Shown here piece by piece: positions 36,101 through 48,100 of a DNA stretch of 64,000 nt. Below the pieces are notes generated by a model, which saw nothing but the letters and a program-made list of their open reading frames with translations, was not told the DNA's origin and searched no databases. The number at the start of each line of letters is the position of its first letter. Position 1 is the stretch's first letter. The position numbers and the translations under genes were made by a program. Source of the DNA: Mansonella perstans (lineage: Eukaryota > Nematoda > Chromadorea > Rhabditida > Onchocercidae); NCBI GenBank assembly GCA_037074765.1, contig JBAMDO010000096.1, forward strand, positions 142,302-206,301, given 5' to 3'.

Positions 36101-39100
36101 AATATCCCGGTTGGGAATGATACTTGTCAGGTTTGAATTTTATTTATTAAAAAAATTTTTTTTTTATGTCATAATTGAACAATTTGTAATGAGTACTAAT
36201 TTGATTTAAGTATTCCAGATTTGAGTTAATAAAATTTTTTTATTTTTTGGTGGTGCAAGTTTCAATGCATTTCATTTTTGCAGCGAAGAACATATTAGTG
36301 TTCAGGAATTTATCAATAATTGGCTTAAAGAATATAATGATATTCATCCAGATATGCCGAATTGGATCAATGATCATTTATACAGGTTGTTGTTATTTGA
36401 AATTTTTAGCTTCATAGAAATCTTCGATAGATTTGAACAATGCTAATTATTTATTATTGTTGCTATGGTTTAGCAAAAAAAGTGCATCTGTCATCTGTCA
36501 CCCGGCAAAATAACACTCTAACATTTTATGAATTTTAAGATGTTTGGATTGGATATGGACGAAAGGAGCCATTGAAATTAGTGTAAGTAAAATTGCTACA
36601 GTGAAAAATGCACTGAGTCATTTGAGGGATATAACAACATGTGATGAATTTTTGGTAGCTTTATATCGTGGATTAGCTCCAAATCTTAGCGCAAAATCCC
36701 GAAATGAATTTGCTACCGAGGTTTTTAAATTCATATCATTTTTTTTTCATTTCAATTTAATACTGAAATATGATGATTTAAATTTTAGATTTGTATTTTA
36801 TCACTAAAATTTCATAAATTAATTCATTAATATTTACTATTTATTGATATTAATTTTTTAAGGTATTATTCAATGAAATAAGCTTGCCAGATAAGCAAAA
36901 TCCTGGAAATGTTTACTATGATGAACGAGCAAAATCACTGTTAGCTTATACAGATGAAATTGATATGCCAAAAAACAATCAAGATTTGGAGCGTCCATAT
37001 ATTTTAACTGCTAATGCTCAAGCTAATCGTGATACTGTAAGCAAACATTTTTTTTTTTACACTAGATTTTTCGAATTTAAAATTCAAATTCAATATTTAC
37101 ATATTTAATTGAAACATGTGTAAAAGTTTTGAAATATTTTGGTAAAATTTTCAGTTATTAAATTTAAAAAAGGAATCAAAATTTGAAGATTTGCTCATGG
37201 TTGGATAATCATAACAGACAACCATTTATGATATACGGTCCAGATGGCAGTGGAAAGGAATGCTTGCTACGATATTGTTTAGAATTAGATTCAGCTAGTC
37301 AAATAGCAATACTACATTGCAGTGCGCAAACAGGGTTGATCAATTCTTCCTCAATTTTTATTTTTTTTCTATCTTACTGTAACTCTATGATTATACAGTA
37401 CTTTTATTTTTTCATTCATAAAATAATTTCATAATTTCTCGATTTAAAAAAAAAATTAGAAAAGGAACAAAATTTTAGAAGAAATCAGTTGTTATATTCT
37501 ATAATATAAAAACATGAATTTGATAAAATGAAATGATTATTTTGTTTATAAAATTGTTTTATTATTTATTGAATTATTTAAGAAAAAAAAACAAATTTCA
37601 ATAAATTTCAGATCACAGCAAATATTAGATTTATTATATCAATACTGCATACAAATTAGTAGTGCGTCTGGTCAAGTGCTTAAACCGAAAGAGAGGCAAA
37701 ATTTGATCTTTTATATTAAAGCAATCAATGTTGTAAAACCGGATCAGTGGGGTAGCTGTGAAATAATCGCTTTTTTGCAACATCTTCTAACATATCATGG
37801 ATACTATAATGAAAAGTTGGAATGGATTTCACTGGATAATATCCAAGTTTGTTTTCAAAAAAAAATTATATTTTTCAAAAAAATAAACCAAAAATTTTAG
37901 GCTTACTTTTTTTGACATATATTCAAAAATTTACACTTACTTCTTTTACATTTTTTTTTTTTTAAATTAAGGATTTTTTATTTATTATTTCGATTTTGTC
38001 TATTAAAATATTTGAAATGAAAAATTCTGTTAAAATGTTAAAAAAAAAAAAAAATTGTTGAATCTTAACCACTGTTCTTCATCTTACTGTATTAATCGTT
38101 AGTTATACTGTGCAACAAATTTCAAGTTAATAAAATTCAAATTACTATGAGAAGTTTATATTAGTCTAACTGAAAAAATTTTAGATTATTGAAATTAAGG
38201 CACTGAAATTTCCTGATCATTAAAATGATGCAAAAAAGAAATCATCTAATTAACTGTTTGAGCTGAAAATTATTTGGCATTTTTTTTCAGGTTAGCATCC
38301 AAAAAAAGTTATTAAATTTAAATTTTTATTTTTAGTTTGTTAATTTTGAATTGTTTTTTCCAGTTTGTATTATCAATAACGCAAGCTAATGATGAAGTTC
38401 ATTACATGCTACCATCACGTTTCATTTCGTTACTACGAATTTGTAGAGTTGAATATCCTACAAATGATGAACTTATCACTATCTACTCTTCATATTTGAC
38501 ATTTTTGATAAAAGTAAACTTGTTTAGTCTTTATATTTGAATTTTTGACAAAAGTATTCTTTTCTTAACTCTACTCATGATTTTGTCAACATTATATTTT
38601 TAAAATTTTTAAAATAATTAGATAAACAATAAGGATTTTTGCAATTCTGAATTATTATTTACAGGTTCAATATAGTTTATAAAAAACATTATTGCAGGAA
38701 TCAACCGGACTATTGAGATATCGATTGAATGATTTGGCAAGTATTATGGTACATTTGTTTAATGATGTACGAAATGCATTCAAGCAAACTGATAAAGCAC
38801 ATTATGTGTTTACACTAAAGGATTTATCAAATTGGATATTTAACCTAATAAGATACGATATTACGGGTAATTTATCTTTTTTCATATCGGATTTCTTTTT
38901 TTTTTTATCGTACTGATAATACTGTAGTCGCTAATATATCATCATTTTACCCTGAACTTATTTATCTTACCATTAGTATAACGGATCCTATCTAAGTGAT
39001 TATACTGATAATACTATAATATTTGTATCTAATATCTTTGGTATCATCATTTTACTTTGACCTTATTTGTCTTACCAGTAATATAGGGTAACTTATCTAA

Positions 39101-42100
39101 GTGTTACCAAAGATACTAGATACAAATATTTAAGTGAAATATATATCTCATTAGTAATTTCTATTATCATATAAATAATATTAATTTGTATTATATAAAT
39201 AATATTATTCCGGGCTGTACCAAATCAAAGGTACAAAATGAAGATATTTGAAAAGAACTTAACTTTTATTTCAGTGCAAACTAAGCAATATTTCTCCTTT
39301 CAATGCAAATGATAAAATAATGATTATATGAAGTAAGCAAAATTATAAATTACCTTTTTACATTAACAGGTGCTAATGTTGATGAAAAGTTTTTACATTC
39401 AATGTTATATGAATGTCGACGAATTTTCAAGGATCGTTTGGTAAAAAATGAGCACAGACAAAGGTAGCTAACTATATACATATCGAAAATGTTACTTCAA
39501 ATATTATAGGTATTATATTATGGAGAGTGGGTTATATTATGTGTATGGATAGTTCTATTGTATATTTGAATAGCATAATTGTGTTTGTCTACAGTAATAC
39601 TTTTATATTGCTGAAATAAAATTAATTTGAAGACGAAAAATATTTGAAAAATAACTATGTATCAATTTTTTGTAGGTTTGAAGAAATTGTTAGCAATAAT
39701 TTTCCATCAGTTGCAAACGATGATGAAGGTGAAAAGCTAATTTAAATTTTTTTTTTGTTTGAAGACTGATCTTAGATTTTGACTGATACTATGCAATAAA
39801 GTAAGTTATACAAAATAATGAAAGAATTGTACAAAGTCTTAAGCGATCCTGGTACAGAATTTAACTTTAATTATTATTGCTGACAATGTGTTAAATTTTA
39901 ATTATTACTATTAATAATGAGTTCAAAGTTAATCCAGATAACTTATACGTATCAGCTCGAGGAGCTCTTTCAATAACAACCCTAAAAGGCACACCCTTAT
40001 CGATGGTACCACGTAAAGAGTATGCCAAACTTTTGCAAAAAGCAATCAATCGATACGGTATATTAATCGTGTTATCATTCATTTCCTTATGTTTCTCATA
40101 TTTACTGAAATTAATTACAATAATTTACTAAAATTATAAATTATTTTAATTACTCAAAATTACTTATTAATCACTATTACTTGTATTTTCAATTTTCGAA
40201 TGATTAATTTTTCAGAATTTGAAGTAGCAAATTTTAATATGCCAATTTTTGATGAATTCATCACGTTATGTTCACAAATTGATCGAGTGATGACCGCACC
40301 TGATATGTTCTTCTTGTCATTTCTTCAAATTCTTTTTTTCTAATTAATCAGAATTTAAATGTAAATCAGAATTTAATTTTTCAGGAATAAAAAAATTTTT
40401 TTCTGTATAATTTATGGATTGTTGGTTTTTGAATTAGTAATAGTAAATAATTTTACCTTTCTTTTTAATAAACTTTTGAATTTTTAATTTCAATTTAATT
40501 TTCGGGATTTTTTAAGAGGTTCATTGTTGTTAGCTGGAAGAGCTGGTATGGGAAGACGTGAAGCTGCTTCACTTATTGCTAATATGCATCAAATGCCGGT
40601 ATTTACTCCTAAGTTAACATCATCATATGGAATTAAGCAATTTCGAAATGATTTAAAAATGGTATGAAATTTTTTGTTCATACGATTTGTTATTGCAATG
40701 ATCATTTGAAAAAAAAGAAGCAAAAACAATAATTTCCTAAAATATTTCCAAACATTTACAGTTCCTGAATTAAAAACTTTTTTTTCTATTTTTTGTTATT
40801 TTCGTAATTTATTGATAGTAGATTTAAGCTTTCACCATATCTTTCGTTAAATTAACGTTTGTTTTGATTTCTTTTTTTTCACCTACTCGATTTTACAGGT
40901 AATCGAAGATGCTGCAGTAAATGGTAGACACGTTGCTTATATTATTGAAGATTATCAATTACTACATGATACATTTTTGCAATCCGTCAATTCATTACTG
41001 TCATCTGGTGATCTTCCTGGAATATTTACTGTTCAGGAATTTGATAGCTTTTTGGTAAACTTACGTGAACAAGCTTCACAAGATGCATTCCAAGGCGATT
41101 TGTATTCTTATTTTGTTACAAGTAAGTTTTTTACTTTTCTTATTTTTTCATGCTAAATTTATGAAACAAGAGTTTCATTTACTTTTGAAATATTTTGAAA
41201 AGTAAAGAAAATAGTAAATAATTTAAATGATTGTCAATTCATAGAATCTAACAATATGTTTTAGCATTTTAAAATTACTTATCTAGACGTTGAAATTTTT
41301 TGAAAAATTTCATAAAATCAAGTTGAAAAAAAATTTCATAAAATGATCGATAGATGTGATATATTAATGAATTTGTCGATAGGTGAAATTTTTTTTATGA
41401 ACTTTTTTTTCAGAGGTAAAAGCAAACTTGCATTTCATTCTTATTTTAAATGTTGATGATGCTAATTTTACCATAAAATGTGCATCAAATCCATCGTTGT
41501 ACAAGGAATGCTCGATTATTTGGAATGAAACATGGAATAGGAATGCTTTGTTACAGGTTTATTTGATAATGAAAATTTGAATTTTTCTAAACTAGATTGT
41601 ATTAAAAGTAAGATTTCAGATTTTAGAAGAAAAATTTTTTAAAGATTATATTCCTTTTCTTTTTTCTTTTTTGTAATGAACTAAATTTTTTTTGATTTTA
41701 TAAATAAATTGATTTGGGCTGTCATCCCAGGAGGGAGGACAAATGTACTAGATTCCTGGGTCCTCACCCCAGGAATGCCAGACTTCGGAATTGCACTACA
41801 AGTCGTTGCTGCAGTCGCTCCCGAGTTGAATGGCGAAAAGTTTATTTATTTATTCATTTACTACTTATACTGATAATTAAAATCATCGTTACGTTGTAAT
41901 TAACTGCTAGAAAATTTTTACTGAGATTTCTCACAATAAATAGAAGAAAAAAGAAATAATTATATATTGCTAATTAACTGATTAATTAATTTCAGTTGTC
42001 AGAGTTAATTTTATTGCGGCATAATATCAAAGCAACAAATGATATACTAAATACTTTCGGACAGATCTATTATGAATGTCCAAATGAAATTGCACCACCA

Positions 42101-45100
42101 GCAAAATATAAACAATTTATTGAAAACTATGCTTGTATTCTCAGTAAAAAACGAACCGCTATTGAGATACGATCTGATAGGTTAAAAGTATTGATTGATT
42201 TATTCATAATTTAAAAAAAATTTTTTTTCTTTGATATTTCTATTTTTTTTTTGTTTTGAAACTGTCTTTGTAATATAAAAAAAAATCAAATGAACTGAGC
42301 GAAACTAGCAATTTTTTTGCCTCGTATTACAGTAAATCATTAATTATTTTTCAAGGCCGGAATTGGTAAATTAACGGAAGCACGTGAATCAGTTTCAAGT
42401 ATGCAAAAAAAAGCTGCTAAAAAAAGTAAATTATTAGCTGAAAAGCAAACTGATGCAGATTTGGCACTGAATGCAATATCACAAAGCATGACGGTTTGTT
42501 TGTATGATAAATTTTACTGCTTGTCTAAATGACATTTAATCATTCAAGTAAAAAAAAATTTTGATCAAATTTTTCAAATTTCTCTTCTCAAACTTTTTTT
42601 AAAATCTTATAGGAAAAAATTTAATCAATTACAAGCTTATTGCCTTTTGTAATTTCTTTTTTTTAGTCAATTTAAAACTTTTTTTAAGAATGCAAATTAT
42701 CAACGATCAGATATGGAACAACTTAAGTTGGCTGCTTTGGAAGAAAATGAAAGGATTGAAAAACAAAAAAGTTTAATCGAGGAACAATTACGTGAAGTAA
42801 TGGTTTTTTTTTTTATTCAACAATAAAAACAATTTTAAATCTAATTTTAACTGAGAAGTCTTATCCTGTGTTTGATGACGGTAATTAAATTAAAATTAGG
42901 TAGTGACATGTAGTCAGAAAATTAAGTTCCAATTTCTCCAGGTAGAACCAAGCCAGAAAATTAAATTCTAATTTCTCCAGGTAGAACCAATTTTACTTGA
43001 AGCTCGTGAAGCAGTTGGTTCGATTAAGTCGGAGAGCTTATCTGAAATTCGAAGTTTGCGTGCTCCACCGGAAGCAATTCGAGATATTTTACAAGCTGTA
43101 CTGTTATTTATGGGTATTTTTGATACATCCTGGGAAGCAATGAGAAAGTGAGTGTGTAAAATTTTCTTCGCAATAAAATTCGTTTTTTTTCTCTTTAAGT
43201 ACATTTATTTAAATAATTTTATATCCTATGATTTCTTAATAAATGAATTCAAATTTGACAAGTTAAATTTTTTTTGCTTGGACATTCTTAAAAAGTTTTA
43301 CAAATTGAATTAAATTTTTTGATTGAAGATTCTTGGCAAGAAATGGAGTGAAAGATGAAATAATTAATTTTGATGCACGACGAATTTCATCTGATGTGAA
43401 CAAAAAAGTTTCTGCTCTTGTAAAAAGCAAGCAATCATCATTTGATCCAAAGATTGGTTTAATTTTTAATTATTTAAAAACTTTAATAAACAATTATAAT
43501 AATTGGTTTTAGCTAATTTTCGTAATTTTTCTTTTCGTTGCTTTTTTTTATAACATTGTAGGTTCAAAGCTTTTAAATTGTTTCCTTTGCCACTTCACAA
43601 ATAAGTTAATTATACATTTTGCGAAAATTAATTAATTGACTAAAATTTATAATTGTTACTGCAATTATTTGTTTATGAAAACTGCATTTAGCATTAACAA
43701 ATTTTTGATTTAATTAACAATTAAAAACGAAATCTTTGCAAGGCAATAATTTGAAGCTCTAGCAAATTTTATCTAAACAATATGTTTAATTTGTTAAGTG
43801 AAATTTGTTATTTACTGTAATGTATTTCAGAAAATTTCTGGAAATCCTTTTTTTTTTTTGTTTCATTTGTAATAATAAGCAAGATATTAAAGAAGATGTG
43901 AAATTTTATATACTCTATAAAAAAATTTCTCTGGAATTTCCTGTTTTTCTTTTCGTTCTGAATCTTCTTAATGCTGAATTTTCTTTTATTTGTTTTGTGG
44001 AATAATTAATTAAATGAATTTCAAGGAGGAGCATTAAAATTATTAATTAAATAAGTTTTAAGCAGAAGCATTGAAATTTTCATTATGATTCATAAATAGC
44101 AAAATGAATTGGTGGAAAAATTGATCAGTTAAATTTGATCTGTTTGATACTAAAACGCTTTTTTTTATTGTCGCATTAATGATAAGAGAATTAATTGCCT
44201 ACAAAGGATTGAGCGTGAAAAATGAGTGTGGGTTTTTGCTTCACATTTGATTTTGTTTTATGGTTTTTTTCTTTTTTTTTTTTTGAAAAATTTTTTAATT
44301 TGCAGAATGCGAAACGTGCATCAATAGCAGCAGCACCGTTAGCTGCATGGGTGCGGGCAATGTTAGATTATTCGACAATTTTGGAACGTGTTGCTCCATT
44401 GCAAAAAGAGAAAAATGATTTAATTAAGTAAATTAGTAATCTTTTTTTTCCACGAAGAAATTAATTGGTCATTAAGTAAGCAGCACATTTACATGAAATA
44501 TAAAATTTAATGAATTGTTTTAATGGTGCTGCATTTTAATTAAACAATACATTTACATGAAATATAAAATTTAATGAATTCTTTTAACTGTGTATTTTTA
44601 ATGGAGCTCATGTAAATGGATAAATTTCCTGTAGCCCAATATATTTGAATACATAAATAAAGTGACAACACTGCTAGCATGCTTGAAATTTTTAAGTTTT
44701 TTTTTGAATTAATCACCCCGGTTATGAAAAATTTTGATTTTAAAATGAAGTGAAAATGAATTGAAATTAAAAGCTGATAATAATTTAACTGTAGGAACTT
44801 AAATGAAGCTGAGAAACAAATGGAAAAATTATCGAAAGGTTTAGAAACAGTTGATGAACGAGTTGCTAAACTGAAGCAAAATTTCGAAGTTCATATGAAA
44901 GAAGCAATGCAGATAAAGATTGATTTAGATAAGCAACAGGTAAATTTTTCTTTGAAATAATGCTCTCTGCAAAGTCATTTATTTACATACAGCTAATTGG
45001 TGAAATATAACTTCGTTATTTATTAAAAAGGTCAGTTATTTATAAAAAACTAATTAATGAAATATTTCAAACTTCGTCGTTTATTTATATATGACTAATT

Positions 45101-48100
45101 AATGAAATATTTTGAATTTCGAAGTTAGGCTCATCTAGTAGAGAACAGTTGAGAAATTCTGTTTTGAATGTTGCAATAGAATGTTTGCGCTATTATCACA
45201 AGGCGCATTTCAAATTTATTTATGCTTTCCTTTTTTTTTTTAAAAATTATTTTAATTTTCTAAATTTCTTGCTAAATTTTGTTAAATTTTCATATCAGCA
45301 TTATTTTAGTAGATTTGAAATTCCAGGAAACAATTAATGTTGCTGGAACACTTGTCGATCGACTTAGTGGTGAATATGAAAGATGGCAAGAGCAAATTGG
45401 CAATTTACAAAATGAACTTGATTGTGTAAAAACTTTTTTCTTTTTTTTATTTCATGATTTTAATGAAGCTTAAGAAATATGAGTTCCCAATGTAAGTGCT
45501 TAAATATTTTATTTAAATTAAAAGTTAAATTTTTTTTTGCAGCTTGAAAAAGGTTCCATGCTATCTGCTGCATTTGTAACATTTCTTGGTTCACAATCAG
45601 AGCAAATTCGAAATGAAACTTCAAAAAAATGGAAAAAACTTCTTAATTTGAATGATTTTAACATACTTGAATTTAATGTTATGGAAGCTGAAAAGGTAAA
45701 TCGGATTTTAATTTGCTGCTTTTCCTAAAACAAACGAATAATTCTAATTTAAAATTTGTAGCAACAGACAGATTAATTAATTTGATAAAATTATCATTTT
45801 TTAGTATTTTTATTTTTACCAGTATTTTTTTCACTATTTTTTTTACCCTATTGTCATTTTTTAGCGAATCATTTTTTATTCTATTGTCATTTTTTCAGAT
45901 CATTTTTTATTTCAGTTAAATTGGAGTAATAAAGGACTTCCAAATGATGCACTATCACAAGAGAATGCTATGATTCTGTTCAATACGACGACAATACCAT
46001 TAATCATTGATCCTAGCGGACGTGCATTATCATTTCTGGAAAAATACTTGAAAGATAAGCAGGTAGAAAAAGTGAACGCCAATGATTCTAATTTTCTCAC
46101 TCAGGTAATATTAATGGATATTGTTTATTGAAAAACTGATGATACACATATTGCTAAATCAATGTATAAGGTGAAATTAACTAAACCATTAAGTAAAATG
46201 AAATTAAGTTGTAAAATATATTAGTCATTAATTTTTCTCATAAAAATCAAAATACATCAAATTTTATTGTAAATCACTTCCAACAAATATTTTGCCATAT
46301 AAATTTTCCTAAAAATAATTTCATGATTTTAAAAATTTAAAAATAATTTCACAATTTTTTTTGAAGCAAACTTATCTACTGTATTTTTATCATTATTATT
46401 TCGATTCATTTCAAGGTTGAACTTGCTATTCGTTTTGGCAAATGTCTACTTATTGATGATGTGAATAGAATTGAGCCTACACTAATGAATCTTCTACGAA
46501 AACATTTTACAAGTCAAGGTATATATAAATGAAATATTTTTATAATAATTGATTGAAAGCAAATGAAAACTTTGTTGAAAAATTCTGTTGGCAGCTATGC
46601 CCATCTTATCACAGTTCATCAGTTACGGGAAAGAAGGCAGTCTGTTCCGCAGATTACTTCCATTTTTCTTCGCTTCATCAGTAATCATCCTTCGTTCTGA
46701 AAATGACAAACTCCAAAAAAACCACAGCCCAAAAATGACAAATCCAGAAATGCTCCAGAGAATTAAGTAGAATTCATTCTGATATGATGTTTTTGAGGCT
46801 ATTGCTAACAATTGTATCATATGGTACCATCAGTATCACCATGCTATCGTTCCGTTTTAAAATAAATTTATTTTTACCATTCTACAATTAAGGGAATTTA
46901 GAAGAGTAAAGATTTTTTCAGTAGTGATCTGATACGATTATTTGAACGATCCAAATCATTCGGTATAATAACTTTTGTGCAATACAATGCACATTCGTTA
47001 ATTAGGTATTAAATCATAAAATGAGACTAATTGGCTGATAGTTGAAAACTTTTTTTTTCATATAATTATATAATCGGAATTACGGTAGTAGAAAAAAAAA
47101 ATGACAAATTTATAGCTACGTAAGCGATAGCATTATATGAGGAAAAGTATAGCATTAATTCCATTTAAATTAACTTCATTTAAAATTTTCATTGATTTCA
47201 TTTAAAATTTTCGTTGATTTCATTTAAAACTTTTTTAATTTTAATTAATTTTAGAAAAAAATTATAAATGCATTATTTGACGAAATTTCTTCGTTATACT
47301 TAACGACGAGTTACTTTTTTTCAGGGCCACGGCGTATCATTCAAATTGGTGAGAAAGCTATTGATTATAATGATAATTTTCGATTATATATCTGTTCCAA
47401 GAATAATTTACTACAATTGGACCAAACATCTAAAGCAGCTGTCACCGTGATATGTTTCAGTATCACAAAAACAGGCCTGGCATCACAAGTTTGTGTTTAT
47501 TCTTTTTTCTTTTTTTTTTTTTTTTTTGAAAATACCGAATTATGCTTTGACATTAAAAGTACCTTAAACACTTTAAGCTTACAGTTAAGTTTCCGGAATT
47601 TTGTTTTTTGAATTATCTTAAATACTTTAGCCTTACTCAACAATTAAATTTCTGATTGAAATAGAATTCGATTTATGAATGATTATTAGACAAAGCATTC
47701 TAAGTGAAATTCATTTATAAGAATATTACTAATTACTTCATTTAGATGCTGGGATTGGCAATACAAATTGAAAAACCGGCTTTGGAAACACGTTTAAATG
47801 AATTAACCGGTGATGTGGAACAAATGAAAATCAAACTTGATGGCATTGAACAATCACTTTTACAAGTAAGCAAGTTATGAAGAATTATCAGAATCAGAAA
47901 TCAGCAAGACATTTTAAAGCATTCGTATATAATCAGTTCCTTCACATTTTTTTTTCTGGATTTTCTGGACATGAAAATTTTCATGTATGAATTAAATGAT
48001 AAAAAAATAGCTATGATCAAAGATCAAAATTTCGCAAACAGTTAATTAATTATATAGCTCTAAAATGATACTAAAATGTTACATTACTGTTTTATGTATA

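Larger units (their letters stand above)
42356..45425 (+). other. che-3: che-3 exons 61-67: stalk and microtubule-binding domain
   Basis: Exons 42356-42493, 42689-42796, 42981-43147, 43329-43452, 44306-44427, 44795-44939 and 45327-45425. Exons 61-62 are the outgoing Lys/Glu-rich coiled coil (CC1). Exons 63-65 form the microtubule-binding tip, with [29 protein letters not shown] and [16 protein letters not shown]. Exons 66-67 are the returning coil (CC2). The end of exon 64 (DPK at 43452) is inferred from conservation because no GT follows it. Confidence 0.9.

Noticed and set aside
46588..46820. Overlapping ~60-codon frames on both strands in intron 70 as a nested gene
   Set aside because: No domain, no start or splice context beyond the open frame; kept only as a compositional oddity.
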